A stretch of 59,341 nt of DNA from assembly GCA_001804805.1 (NCBI GenBank), contig MHBH01000082.1, positions 1 to 59,341 of the forward strand, in the 5' to 3' direction. The translations under genes were made by a program, and so were the position numbers. Position 1 is the stretch's first letter. Each line of letters begins with the position of its first letter. The notes under the pieces are model-generated. The model did no database searches. It had not been told where the DNA came from and saw only the letters and a program-made list of their open reading frames with translations. Source of the DNA: Lentisphaerae bacterium GWF2_49_21 (GTDB lineage: Bacteria; Verrucomicrobiota; Lentisphaeria; Victivallales; GWF2-50-93). Positions 50,499 through 59,341 of this stretch are shown here, piece by piece.

Positions 50499-50645
50499 TA
50501 TATTTTTGTGCTCAATATGCCAGTTCAGAGGAGATTTCCTTCAATGATGGCTGGTAAATTGCATTTTACGTATTATATTGATAATCAGAGATTTAAATAA
50601 AAACTTCTCAACGCGTCAACCCTACCGTAAAAAGAGGAACTTATC

Positions 50646-51230
50646 ATGGCTGCAAGTAAAAAGGCTAGTAATTCTGAAATCTTGAAACAGGTAATATATG
50701 AAATGCTCAACTTGGCCTATCTGGTTGAGATTCTCGGGAAAAACAGGTGCTTCAAAGGACAGAGCCGTGTTGAGTCAAATGATGTCATCCTTTCGGCCGT
50801 AGCAGTCAAGTTCAGGCTCCTCTATGATTTCCTCTACAGTAAAAAGGCGAAAGCCTCCAATGAGCATTCGGTAGATGCGTTTTCGGCCCAGGACAACTTC
50901 AATACGACAATCAGGAAGCCGGAGTTTGCAGGACTTGATTCTACCGGCATGTTCACCAGCGAATCCGTAAGCAAGTATCTTGTCCATTTCACTGAAGAGA
51001 GGATCTCAAAGCCCAAGGAACTTCTCCAGCCGAGATTCAAAGGTGGAAATGAAACCTATATCAAGAATTCCTCGCTGATCCTCGCCAGCGCTGAAAAGTT
51101 TGTAGACGCCCTGGCAAAGGGCGACTGCATGAATATCAACCTGGAAAGTGAAAACTGCATGAAGGACTTCAAGAAGGCCATTGAACGACTGAAGGAAGTT
51201 GCCCAGTTCAAGGAAAGCTATGTAGTATAA
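50646..51230 (+). CDS. Hypothetical protein, mostly helical
   Basis: A 194-residue soluble protein with no recognised family. It has a predicted helical start (NSEILKQVIYEMLNLAYLVEIL) and a central FRLLYDFLYSKKAK segment. The end is also helical (NCMKDFKKAIERLKEVAQF). No signal peptide or catalytic motif was seen. AAAGAGGAAC precedes the ATG. It stands alone, with a 147-base gap upstream and an intergenic repeat downstream. Confidence 0.65.
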   Translation: MAASKKASNSEILKQVIYEMLNLAYLVEILGKNRCFKGQSRVESNDVILSAVAVKFRLLYDFLYSKKAKASNEHSVDAFSAQDNFNTTIRKPEFAGLDSTGMFTSESVSKYLVHFTEERISKPKELLQPRFKGGNETYIKNSSLILASAEKFVDALAKGDCMNINLESENCMKDFKKAIERLKEVAQFKESYVV

Positions 51231-51231
51231 G

Positions 51232-51372
51232 AAGCTTCTGGCTGCGACCCGCATCCTATCAATCATGCTGGAATATCCCTGCTGCACGTTCTGCGTCATC
51301 AACACGCCAAAGTGGATGCCTGCCCATGACAATCCGAATATCGCAGAGGCGATTAGGAGGGTGATAGGATAA
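51232..51372 (+). pseudogene. Possible gene remnant
   Basis: A stop-bounded frame reading ...LSIMLEYPCCTFCVINTPKW and then MPAHDNPNIAEAIRRVIG looks protein-like, with an ending typical of a domain C-terminus, but has no start region or matching upstream gene. It may be the 3' remnant of a deleted gene. Confidence 0.25.
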
Positions 51373-51375
51373 TTT

Positions 51376-51405
51376 TGTTGGAGTTCACAGCTTCAGCGTG
51401 TCTTG
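51376..51405. repeat. Interspersed repeat (family C)
   Basis: TGTTGGAGTTCACAGCTTCA followed by GCGTGTCTTG; nearly identical to the copy at 39601. Confidence 0.6.
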
Positions 51406-51514
51406 AATTTTCAGCCAATTTCGCCAGACATTTATTTCCTGCAGAACCTTCGGAGCAGGAGACGCATTATCTCCGAGTTGAAATAAAAAGAGTAAATATA
51501 GATCAGAACCTTGC

Positions 51515-51556
51515 TTGACTTATTGTAGTACATAGATATACTAACAATGTATTACA
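51515..51556 (+). promoter_or_regulatory. Promoter and operator of the GntR/LacI operon
   Basis: TTGACT (51515-51520) and TATACT (51537-51542) are 16 bases apart and read as a sigma-70-type promoter. TGTAGTACAT (51524-51533) and ATGTATTACA (51547-51556) form an inverted repeat with one mismatch around the -10 box, as expected for a repressor site. Confidence 0.6.
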
Positions 51557-51577
51557 TATAATAAAGGAGTGACAACC

Positions 51578-52702
51578 ATGTATCAGGCGACGGGCTACAT
51601 TGACATATACAACATATGCAGGGATCGGATATTGAAAGGGGAGCTGCCGTCGGGCGACAGGCTCCCGAGCATACGCGAATACGCGAAGTCATGCAATGTT
51701 TCCACCCTTACCGCCCAGAGGGCCTTCGCCAAGCTCCAGCAGGACGGATATATCAGGTCAAATGGAAGGCATGGCTGCGTTGTCGTCAATGACTGGCAGG
51801 ATAGCAGCCGTATGTCCCAAGTGGCAAAAGGCATTGAAAGGAACAAGCAGGTTCTGAATGTCGGATTAATCGTGGGCTGGAATGAAGGCGACAATTATAC
51901 TTTTCCTCCATTGGTGTCGATCGAGAGGATATTGACCTCCAGAATATATGACAACGGAGGATCTATAAGCCGTCTTATCCTTCAGTCCGGCAAAGTGGAG
52001 GAATTGATACAGGCGGCACTGAAAACCTCCTGTAAAGTATTTTTCCTTCTTGCCGGCAATCCATTGGAAATTAAAAATATTAATTTCCGCCTGGAGCAGG
52101 AAGGATTGCATTGCATTGCATTCAATGGCAGCATGGTCTGCGGCAACGAATGCGATACGATCTGCGTGGACGATGGATGGGCGTTCAAGGAGATGTCAAA
52201 AAGACTGTTCAAGATGGGGCACAGGAAGATTGCCCTTGTCGGCCTGGATCCCGGTGGGCGCGGCTACGGATGGATGGCCCAGCGGATCAAGGGATGGAAG
52301 GATGGAATAAATGAAATGGGCGCGAAGACTTCATCCAAGAACATATACCTCTTCGATGACTGCTCTGATGTCAAGGACGCCATCAAGAAACTGCGCGGAT
52401 ACACCGCCGTGGTCTGTGCAAACGACCTGCTCGCAGAAAATGTAATTTCAGACTTAAGGTCTGCCGGCATGGATGTTCCGCGAGATATCTCTGTCACCGG
52501 CTACGACAATCTGCCCCGGGAATCGGTGCAGAACGAATTGACGACGGTGCTTGTTCCGGAAGAGAAGATCGTATCGTCCTTCATCTCCCTTGCGCAGACG
52601 AGGATCTCGGGAAGCACTGAAATAGGAGAAAGGGCCATCCTCATGGTCCGCCCCATCGTCATACCGCGAAGCTCATGGAGAAGCATCAGCAGCGAAAAGT
52701 AA
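51578..52702 (+). CDS. GntR/LacI chimeric transcriptional repressor
   Basis: A 374-residue regulator. Its N-terminal GntR winged helix (DIYNICRDRILKGELPSGDRLPSIREYAKSCNVSTLTAQRAFAKLQQDGYI) is joined to a LacI-type ligand domain (AVVCANDLLAENVISDLRSAGMDVPRDISVTGYDNLPRE). The ATG at 51578 has AGGAG eight bases upstream; the GTG at 51569 overlaps that site and is rejected. It is 21 bases before the large secreted-protein gene and probably controls the whole operon through the inverted repeat at its promoter. Confidence 0.93.
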   Translation: MYQATGYIDIYNICRDRILKGELPSGDRLPSIREYAKSCNVSTLTAQRAFAKLQQDGYIRSNGRHGCVVVNDWQDSSRMSQVAKGIERNKQVLNVGLIVGWNEGDNYTFPPLVSIERILTSRIYDNGGSISRLILQSGKVEELIQAALKTSCKVFFLLAGNPLEIKNINFRLEQEGLHCIAFNGSMVCGNECDTICVDDGWAFKEMSKRLFKMGHRKIALVGLDPGGRGYGWMAQRIKGWKDGINEMGAKTSSKNIYLFDDCSDVKDAIKKLRGYTAVVCANDLLAENVISDLRSAGMDVPRDISVTGYDNLPRESVQNELTTVLVPEEKIVSSFISLAQTRISGSTEIGERAILMVRPIVIPRSSWRSISSEK

Positions 52703-52723
52703 AAATAAAGAGGTATCCCAGCT

Positions 52724-55700
52724 ATGAAAAACAGAAAGCTCAGCCGTTGCTTAATTTCGATCTTCTGCCTCATGATCCTGCTGGTGATGCAGGCCTGGTC
52801 ATTGGCTGCGCCGGACGCGCCAAAGGACGCAGTTGTTGCTGCAGGACAGAAGGACATGGTACAAATCTCATATGAACTTCCCCTCGATGGCCCTCTGCCA
52901 AAGACATATCTTGTGACTCTTGCTATCGTGGATCCGAAAAATACCGACTGGATCGTCAGTACCTTCGTGGCAGGCGAACCCCGCACCGTGACGGAGGAGA
53001 ACAAGGGCAAGTTCACCGAGACATGGGACGGTCTTGACGAAAACTACATGCCAGTTCCTCCCGGAGAATATGGTGTAAAGGGTATTTACTCGCCTGCAAG
53101 GAAATGGGAAATTGACGAAGACTGGCATGCAATCACTCCGAAATTCGCGGAGGAGCTGTCCGCCTGGTGTCCATCCCCAGACCAGAAAGTTCCGAAGAGT
53201 CTTTTTGGAGGAGATACATGCGGCCAGCCTGTCAGGGATGTCGCCGTCGGCCCCAACGGCATCGCAGTATTTCATTATCAATATCTGGAAAACGGTCTTG
53301 GCACTCCAATGTTCGATCTCAAGAAACCGATTGGTCCCGGACAATTCATAAAGGCATTTCCGAGCGGAGGGGCGGCAGGTGGCAATTGCGCAGCGACTGA
53401 CGGTGAGACAATATGGGCGTTCAGTACCGACGGAGGCCCCAAGTTCGTATATCGGCCGGACGGCAAATCCTTCGGCAACAGCCCGGGATGCAACCGCGCC
53501 AATTCATATCCTCCCGAAGGCTGGGTCACAGCCATGGCTGCGTACAGGGATGAAGCCGCGAAAAAATCCTTTGTCTATATCGCACAGCGCGGGAAGATAG
53601 GCGAAAGAAAATTTCAAAACTGGACGGATCACGCTGAAAGTGAGAATGAATTCATAAACAAGATTACCGTGCATGACGGCGACGACGGGAAAATACTTGC
53701 CACCGTTCCAGTTGCAAAACCCCAGGGCATGTCAGTGCGAAACGGACGCCTATATGTCCTTCACGTCGATGAAAAGGGTCTTGTCGTCAGCTCCGTAATG
53801 CTAAAGGATGGACTTCCAGAAGGCAAGCTGCAGGCAACCTTCAAAGTTCCGGCCAGCATAAAGCCGTTCGATATGGAAACGGACGGCAAGGGACGTTTCT
53901 ATCTCAGCGATTCCAAGGCGAATAAAGTATATCAGCTGGATGCCAGTGGCAAAATCCTCCTCACCTATGGCAGGCTTCCAGCACAAAAATCTGGCAGCTA
54001 CGATCCTGAAACCTTCATGTCACCGGAAAAACTTGCAATATGGAAAGACGAGAAAGGCGAAGACCGTCTCATAATCGTTGAAGTCGCAGGCCCCAACCGC
54101 GTCAGCGAATGGAGCACGGAAAAAGCCGTGATGCTCAGGGATTTCACATCCTTCCAGAGCCTCGCCAACGGAGGTTTCCACGGACTTGATCCCGAGAATA
54201 CTGAACATCTCTACATCGCCGGACAGCAGGACTGGCTGACCCGGTTCAAAGGGGACTTCAAGAAACACACATGGACAATAGACGCCGTGTGGCCGGATGT
54301 TTCCGGCATAAACAAAGGAGTTGTGATCCGGACCAATGGCAATCTCTATATTGCGGGATCCCAGAGCGGCAACATCTACCGTCTTGCAGGCGACCGCTGG
54401 CTGCTGTCCGCCGGGATCATCCGGAAGGAAGTGGACAAGAAACCTGCTTATTTCCTCTGGCATGACTCCAACGGAAATGGAATCGCTGAAGATGCCGAAA
54501 TGAACGCCACCCAGATGCCAGGAAACCTGATGACATATCATGGACAGAACTGGCTCGAGGACCTTTCCTTTCTAGCAATTGGACAGAACAACCGAGACGT
54601 CTGGCGCCTGACTCCAGATGGATTTGATAAACACGGCAACCCCATCTTCAAGGAATGGAAGAAAGTGTTGACGGATCCAACATTCGAAGCAAGGGCCAAG
54701 GGTGTAGTCGACGCCATCTACGGCGGAAATGAGTCCGGTGACAACTTTAACAGCGACTGGATGCAGGCTGATGGTTCCCTTAAAGAAGGTTTCTGGGTGC
54801 AGGCGAGAAGCGGCTTCAATTTTGATGCCAATACAGGCTCACAGCACAGGCTCTCCTACTACGCTCCCGAAAAAGATGGAAGTTTCAAGCAGAAATGGCG
54901 CGTCGGAAGAACCGCTCTCCAGTGGACCGCACGGCGTGGGGAAATCTACGGGGCCATGCGCATCCACCGTCCGATCAACGGACTCATAAGCGTGATCGAC
55001 CAGTCGCGCTGCGGCGTCCTCCTCTACACCCAAGACGGACTTTATGTTGACACTCTCTTCCCTGACGGCAAGCGCGTCTCGGTTGAAAAAGGCGGCTTAT
55101 ATCTGCTTCCAGGCGAATTTTTTGTAGGATCTGTATTTCCAAATAAGGACAATGGAAAGATCTATTTCTGCCTGGGTAAATACACGCCGTTGATTTTTGA
55201 AGCTGAAGGATGGTCCCTGAAGGAAAATCCTGTAAAGCCCCTGGTTTCAGTCCAGAAGACAGTGAAGCTGGCTTCATCGCAGATCGCATCACCTCCGGAA
55301 ATAGCCCTGAGCATCCGCGGTGGTGCAGGCACGGCAAATCTGGCCCGGTTCTCTCCGGCACTGGGAGGAGCAGCGCTGGATGGCTCCTTGACCGGATGGG
55401 AGACCTGTGAACCCGTGCAATATAAATCCGACAAGGACCAGACCGTGGAAGTGCGCTGCCTCTACGATGCAGAGCACCTCTACCTGCGCTGGCATGCCAG
55501 ATTCAGCAATGTCTTTGAACTGAAGCCGCTCCCACCGCTGCCGCGAATCTTCACCCATGACCAGCTTTCCAACACCCTCGACTTCTATTTCCAGGGCGAT
55601 CCTGAAGCCAAACCCGGTTCCACAAATGGCCGTCAGGGAGATGTACGTTTTGTTTTTGGAATCTTCAAAAATGGAGACAAGGAGGAACCCGTCGGCATCG

Positions 55701-56683
55701 GCATGTACCCGACATGGAATGGGAAAGGCAAGGCAAGTCCGCAGACATATCGTACACCTGTAGGAGAAGCTTCATTTGCGCACATCGGCCTAATCGAAGG
55801 CGCAAAATATGGATATGTGATCGATGATGACAAAAAAGGCTATGTGCTGGTCGTCTCCATTCCCAGTTCGGCAATTCCCGCATTGAAGACGCCGTTCAGC
55901 AGCAAGCTCCGCACACTCGTGAATTTCAGCGCTAACTTCGGCGGACATAATAAATTCTGGTGGGCGAACAGCGATGCAAGCGCCAGCAAGGAAACCTACG
56001 ACGAACCCAGTGAAGCGCGCCTCTATCCCGGATCATGGGCGCCGGTGCAGTTCAAGGGGCTTGAAGGAGGAGTTGCCATAAGAAAATGGCTCATATGCGG
56101 ACCTTTCGGCGGTCCCGGCGCGGAGAAACTTACCTGGGATCCAAATGGAAAAATGCCTGGCACTGAGAAAAACTGGAAGGATGCGACAATAGAATTCTGC
56201 GAAGCCCAGAAGTATCCGCCCGATGATGGGAAAGTTGATACGAAAGCCGTCTTTAAAGGTGAAATCATAAAGGGATACTGGAATGATCCTGGCGAAGTAC
56301 GGTGGAAAACAGCGAACTCTGTGGATCTCGACACCCGTGTCATTCTCGGAGGCGGAGGACAGGTCTGGTTCGGAGCCGCATGGATCAACGCACCGGCTGC
56401 GACTGAACTGGAATTCGAATTCCAGGGGCACCCCATGACTCCGCTGAAATGGTTTTTAAATGGTGAAAAGATCGATGCGGGCAAATACGTGGATGCTATA
56501 CCTTTCCATGATCATTGCCAGGTGGCCGCCAAGACACTCAAGCTGCGACAGGGCTGGAACCAGATCATGTTCCGCGCATATGGTTTCGGATATTCTCCGT
56601 CCCGCGCCGGTCTTGTCCTCAAGGGATCTCCAGACAGGCTATGGCCGTTGAAACTGTCGGCGGAACCGCCGCAGTCTAAATAA
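52724..56683 (+). CDS. Giant secreted propeller/CBM9-like protein
   Basis: A 1319-residue protein. A signal peptide at about 1-29 precedes a FlgD-type Ig-like domain (about 45-130, [22 protein letters not shown]). Residues 170-850 are rich in beta-propeller-like repeats (NHL/SMP-30 flavour, for example [25 protein letters not shown]). A CBM9-like domain spans about 876-1100 (LDGSLTGWE and [15 protein letters not shown]). The last domain starts [11 protein letters not shown] and is jelly-roll-like. No catalytic motif was recognised. It is probably a surface or extracellular carbohydrate-handling protein. It lies 21 bases after the repressor gene and 13 bases before the pseudopilin gene. Confidence 0.83.
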   Translation: MKNRKLSRCLISIFCLMILLVMQAWSLAAPDAPKDAVVAAGQKDMVQISYELPLDGPLPKTYLVTLAIVDPKNTDWIVSTFVAGEPRTVTEENKGKFTETWDGLDENYMPVPPGEYGVKGIYSPARKWEIDEDWHAITPKFAEELSAWCPSPDQKVPKSLFGGDTCGQPVRDVAVGPNGIAVFHYQYLENGLGTPMFDLKKPIGPGQFIKAFPSGGAAGGNCAATDGETIWAFSTDGGPKFVYRPDGKSFGNSPGCNRANSYPPEGWVTAMAAYRDEAAKKSFVYIAQRGKIGERKFQNWTDHAESENEFINKITVHDGDDGKILATVPVAKPQGMSVRNGRLYVLHVDEKGLVVSSVMLKDGLPEGKLQATFKVPASIKPFDMETDGKGRFYLSDSKANKVYQLDASGKILLTYGRLPAQKSGSYDPETFMSPEKLAIWKDEKGEDRLIIVEVAGPNRVSEWSTEKAVMLRDFTSFQSLANGGFHGLDPENTEHLYIAGQQDWLTRFKGDFKKHTWTIDAVWPDVSGINKGVVIRTNGNLYIAGSQSGNIYRLAGDRWLLSAGIIRKEVDKKPAYFLWHDSNGNGIAEDAEMNATQMPGNLMTYHGQNWLEDLSFLAIGQNNRDVWRLTPDGFDKHGNPIFKEWKKVLTDPTFEARAKGVVDAIYGGNESGDNFNSDWMQADGSLKEGFWVQARSGFNFDANTGSQHRLSYYAPEKDGSFKQKWRVGRTALQWTARRGEIYGAMRIHRPINGLISVIDQSRCGVLLYTQDGLYVDTLFPDGKRVSVEKGGLYLLPGEFFVGSVFPNKDNGKIYFCLGKYTPLIFEAEGWSLKENPVKPLVSVQKTVKLASSQIASPPEIALSIRGGAGTANLARFSPALGGAALDGSLTGWETCEPVQYKSDKDQTVEVRCLYDAEHLYLRWHARFSNVFELKPLPPLPRIFTHDQLSNTLDFYFQGDPEAKPGSTNGRQGDVRFVFGIFKNGDKEEPVGIGMYPTWNGKGKASPQTYRTPVGEASFAHIGLIEGAKYGYVIDDDKKGYVLVVSIPSSAIPALKTPFSSKLRTLVNFSANFGGHNKFWWANSDASASKETYDEPSEARLYPGSWAPVQFKGLEGGVAIRKWLICGPFGGPGAEKLTWDPNGKMPGTEKNWKDATIEFCEAQKYPPDDGKVDTKAVFKGEIIKGYWNDPGEVRWKTANSVDLDTRVILGGGGQVWFGAAWINAPAATELEFEFQGHPMTPLKWFLNGEKIDAGKYVDAIPFHDHCQVAAKTLKLRQGWNQIMFRAYGFGYSPSRAGLVLKGSPDRLWPLKLSAEPPQSK

Positions 56684-56696
56684 GCAAGGAGTTGAT

Positions 56697-57695
56697 ATGA
56701 AGAAGAAGTTCACCCTTATCGAACTATTGGTGGCCGTGCCCGGCGTAGCCAGGAATCCCTTCCGGATTCCGGCGAAGACGAGAGTACGTTCAATCAGCTT
56801 CACGCTGATTGAACTACTCGTGGTCATCGCGATAATTGCGATACTCGCAGCTATGCTGCTGCCGGCCCTGCAGAGGGCGAAGCGTGTCGCAAAGGATGCA
56901 GCATGCAAGAACAATCTCAAGCAGATAGGTCTTGCATCGATTGGCTATGACACGGACTTTGGATCTCTTATGCCGGTAGGGAACCATAACAGTGCACGCA
57001 GGGGATACGTGGTAAATGATCTGGGAATCCAGATGGCGTTTGGTGCGCTGACCCAGGAATATCTTGGAGCCCGCACTGCAAAAGGAGATCCGTCCTACAA
57101 CTCTGACCCTGCGAACAACAATTATCTTGCCCTCCGTTTTTATTCTTCTGACGTGGTGAACTGCCCTTTCAGGCCCGCTCTTCCTGCATCTGCCTGGGAT
57201 GCAAGCCAGGGAAGGAAGACCAGTGTCGACGGCATGGGATATGGCTATTTCAACGGCAGCGCCTATGACAGGAAAATGACCTGTTCAATATCACAGAATC
57301 TACTGAAGTCCTTCCAGGATTCCTCCGGACGTGATCTGGGAGGGATTGCGGCAATATTCGGGGACACATCGGACAAGGGGGTTCCTGGTCAGAACAACAA
57401 CCGCTATTTATATTCAAATCACAAGAAGCCCGGTGCACCAGTTGAAGTCAGTTCGGAACTCGAAGCCGCTGCCTGGCTTGAGAATTCAAATGTGGTCCAT
57501 GTGGACGGGCACGTTTCCTCATATGATATCAAGCCTGTAGTCCGTGGAATATGGGCGGCGGAATCGTGGTGCTCTCCGCAGTCGGGATATCTGGGAAGTC
57601 CAGTAGTCAATCCTTCATCTGGTGTCTGGCCATTTGCCGATCCTGATGGGAATAATACTAATAATGTCACAATTATCGGGCCATTCAATAATTGA
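56697..57695 (+). CDS. Type II secretion/type IV pilin-like pseudopilin with duplicated signal
   Basis: A 332-residue pseudopilin of the large, Planctomycetota/Lentisphaerota style (H-X9-DG protein type, with [13 protein letters not shown]). The prepilin signal FTLIELLV occurs twice, at residues 5-12 and 35-42. Only the second is followed by the hydrophobic helix [16 protein letters not shown]. The 22 residues between ([22 protein letters not shown]) look like a translated intergenic repeat. It sits between two genes for secreted CBM9-type proteins in one operon and may help display or export them. Confidence 0.9.
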   Translation: MKKKFTLIELLVAVPGVARNPFRIPAKTRVRSISFTLIELLVVIAIIAILAAMLLPALQRAKRVAKDAACKNNLKQIGLASIGYDTDFGSLMPVGNHNSARRGYVVNDLGIQMAFGALTQEYLGARTAKGDPSYNSDPANNNYLALRFYSSDVVNCPFRPALPASAWDASQGRKTSVDGMGYGYFNGSAYDRKMTCSISQNLLKSFQDSSGRDLGGIAAIFGDTSDKGVPGQNNNRYLYSNHKKPGAPVEVSSELEAAAWLENSNVVHVDGHVSSYDIKPVVRGIWAAESWCSPQSGYLGSPVVNPSSGVWPFADPDGNNTNNVTIIGPFNN

Positions 57696-57760
57696 GACGG
57701 CTCTGGCCGTTTTTGATTTGTATATACGTATAAAATTAATAATAATAGGAGAAGCTAGGG

Positions 57761-59341
57761 ATGAAGACAAAATTACTGGTGTTCATGTTTCTTGCAGCAG
57801 CTTTGCTGTGCGGGTCTGTTTCCGCCATTGAGACGGAGAACAACGGAATACGGATCCTGCCGGCGGGAAAAGTGGTGGTTGATGGAAAATACGACGACTG
57901 GGATCTGTCGGGAGGCATATTCACATGCAGCGGAGTCGAGACCAACCGCGACATATACAGCGTCTGGGTCCACATGATGTACGACAAGGATTTCCTGTAC
58001 GTTCTTGCGCGCTGGAATGATCCGACTCCCGTCAATAATCCGGGATCTTCTAAAGGAGATTTCGGCTTCAACGGGGACTGCCTGCAGATCCGGTTCATCA
58101 CAGGATACGAAAAACCTGGTGAAAAGGTGAGCCACTGGACATGCTGGCGCGACCGTGAAGGTCTTGATGTGATGGACATAGGATATGGGCGTGAATTTAA
58201 CGAGGGAACTGTCCGTAATGCGAAGGAAAAGGGCGCGATGCAGGCGTTCCAGGTGAATGCGGACCAGAAGGGGTATACACAGGAAATCGCCATACCGTGG
58301 AGTCTGATAACGAAGGACGGGAATCCTCTCAAGGCCGGTGACAGCATGGTGATGGCTGTCGAGCCGAATTTCACTGCAGGACTTTCAGGGCGCATCACGA
58401 TCAAGGATATTTTCCGTTCCGGAATAGTTCCAGACAGAGTCTTCACGTTCCGTGCCTACAAGCACTGGGGGACCGGCACTTTGGAATCCAAGGGAAAGGC
58501 AGATCTCGCGCCTGTGCGGCTTTCGGACGACAGATATTTTCCGGTGGTGATGAAGGATGGGAACCTGACAGTAGACTGGACGGGCCTCATCGTATCGCAG
58601 CTCTGGCCCGGATTCAAGAAGATAGATTTTGACATGCCTTTCGATGGATATGTCTCGATGAATCTCATCGGACCCGATGGTGTCGTCGCCAGACAGCTTC
58701 TTACGGAAAATTATTTCCAAAAAGGAAAACAATCGGTAGACTGGGATGGACTGTCTTCTCCATCGCACCGCCAGCCAGGAACAGTTCTTCCCGCAGGAAA
58801 ATATACATGGAAGGCGATCGCCACCAAGGGGTTTGGCGTGACTTTGCGCGGATGGGCTTCCCACAGCGGAAAGGCTCCGTGGACAAATGGACCTACTGAC
58901 GACTGGGGCGGTGATCACGGCGTACCATCCGCATGTGTATTTGATGGGACGCGGATTATCATGGCCTGGAACGGCGCTGAAGGTGGTAAGCATGTCCAGG
59001 GAACCGATCTCCAGGGCGTGGTACAGTGGGGCTTGAAGAACACAACCGGTGCCGGAGATCCGAATGTCATAGCCGTGGACGGAGGAACTGTCTATATACT
59101 TAACGCATTCTATTCCAGCATTCCACCAGTAATGACCCGTGCGGATTCCTCGAACGGAACTTATTCCTGGTGGAAGGGGCGCGACTCCACGGTCATGCCA
59201 ATCAAGGAGACTTGGGAAAAACCGGAAGGCATGCCTGACCACTTCGACGGTCTTGATGCGAAGAACGGCAAGCTCTATGCGACGTGCAGCGATCCGCGCA
59301 TTCGTCCTGCTGATGTCGTCGACATGAAAGCTTTCTTGATA
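57761..59341 (+). CDS. Secreted CBM9-like/propeller protein, C-terminally cut by the window end
   Basis: The frame is open from ATG 57761 to the last base (527 codons, no stop). A signal peptide (MKTKLLVFMFLAAALLCGSVSA) is followed by a CBM9-like domain (about 35-225), opening VVVDGKYDDWDLSGG and continuing LYVLARWND. Next comes a FlgD-like segment (about 300-345, QSVDWDGLSSPSHRQPGTVL, PAGKYTWKA) and the start of a propeller-like region. The order is the reverse of the 1319-residue neighbour, but the parts are the same. TAGGAGAAG precedes the start. It is 65 bases after the pseudopilin gene and probably in the same operon. Confidence 0.8.
   Translation, partial: MKTKLLVFMFLAAALLCGSVSAIETENNGIRILPAGKVVVDGKYDDWDLSGGIFTCSGVETNRDIYSVWVHMMYDKDFLYVLARWNDPTPVNNPGSSKGDFGFNGDCLQIRFITGYEKPGEKVSHWTCWRDREGLDVMDIGYGREFNEGTVRNAKEKGAMQAFQVNADQKGYTQEIAIPWSLITKDGNPLKAGDSMVMAVEPNFTAGLSGRITIKDIFRSGIVPDRVFTFRAYKHWGTGTLESKGKADLAPVRLSDDRYFPVVMKDGNLTVDWTGLIVSQLWPGFKKIDFDMPFDGYVSMNLIGPDGVVARQLLTENYFQKGKQSVDWDGLSSPSHRQPGTVLPAGKYTWKAIATKGFGVTLRGWASHSGKAPWTNGPTDDWGGDHGVPSACVFDGTRIIMAWNGAEGGKHVQGTDLQGVVQWGLKNTTGAGDPNVIAVDGGTVYILNAFYSSIPPVMTRADSSNGTYSWWKGRDSTVMPIKETWEKPEGMPDHFDGLDAKNGKLYATCSDPRIRPADVVDMKAFLI

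Larger units (their letters stand above)
51231..51577. other. 347-base intergenic region
   Basis: Begins with a coding-like remnant (51232-51372), then a family C repeat (51376-51405), then an AT-rich promoter/operator for the GntR/LacI gene (51515-51556). Confidence 0.5.

Noticed and set aside
57736-59242. Two long minus-strand frames at the window end
   Set aside because: They are antisense to the open-ended secreted CBM9-like gene (57761 onward), which has a signal peptide, ribosome site and recognisable domains.

Overview
The window looks like chromosome from a Lentisphaerota (Victivallales-like) bacterium or a close relative in the Planctomycetota-Verrucomicrobiota-Chlamydiota group. 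The clues are a pseudopilin with the N-terminus typical of that group, a pile-up of AraC regulators paired with uroporphyrinogen-decarboxylase-like (UroD) proteins, GntR/LacI chimeric repressors, a polysaccharide-degrading set without SusCD, very long secreted propeller/CBM9-like proteins, and intergenic regions full of short interspersed palindromes. The assignment is inference; no rRNA or tRNA gene was seen.

Layout. 1-6.8 kb: end of an AraC gene, hisB, GTP-dependent PEP carboxykinase, rplU-purC, a stand-alone Lrp/AsnC ligand domain, and a small gene/nucleotidyltransferase/polysaccharide deacetylase cluster. 6.8-8.9 kb: the first divergent AraC/UroD pair. 9-13.1 kb: a three-gene overlapping operon of a membrane-anchored protein ending in (Cys-His-Ser-Ala)x7, a PqqD-like/radical SAM/SPASM enzyme, and a multi-span membrane protein. 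This is the best candidate for an undescribed system, a peptide-tail modification cassette. 13.1-15.9 kb: a YtrA-type GntR regulator with its ABC transporter. 16-18.6 kb: a small secreted protein, a secreted metallophosphoesterase and an HD hydrolase. 18.7-22.2 kb: an AT-rich type II restriction-modification island (C regulator, two tandem cytosine-C5 methyltransferases, HNH nuclease). 22.2-27.7 kb: rpsD, two Gfo/Idh/MocA oxidoreductases behind an AraR-like repressor, and a secreted protein.

27.7-41.7 kb: a second AraC/UroD pair, an alpha/beta-hydrolase fused to an HHxxxDG acyltransferase followed by an LCAT-like lipoprotein, a third AraC/UroD pair, and an AraC gene divergent from a GH16-like/PA14 secreted enzyme, followed by a GH127 beta-L-arabinofuranosidase. 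41.9-50.5 kb: a sulfatase, a conserved unknown with a deoxyhypusine-synthase-like pattern beside a PfkB-kinase/HAD-phosphatase fusion, an AbiEi/AbiEii-like pair, and a B12-binding radical SAM enzyme. 50.6-59.3 kb: a hypothetical protein, then a GntR/LacI repressor heading a likely operon of a 1319-residue secreted propeller/CBM9-like protein, a pseudopilin and a further secreted CBM9-like protein that runs off the window end.

Together the genes suggest a specialist feeder on plant or mucin-type polysaccharides, sensing substrates through one-component regulators, with gluconeogenesis via PEPCK and substrate-specific oxidoreductases. Several families of palindromic repeats (two of them with cloverleaf-like or covarying hairpins) and short ATAAA...TTTAT hairpins that clamp Shine-Dalgarno or stop codons are a second theme.
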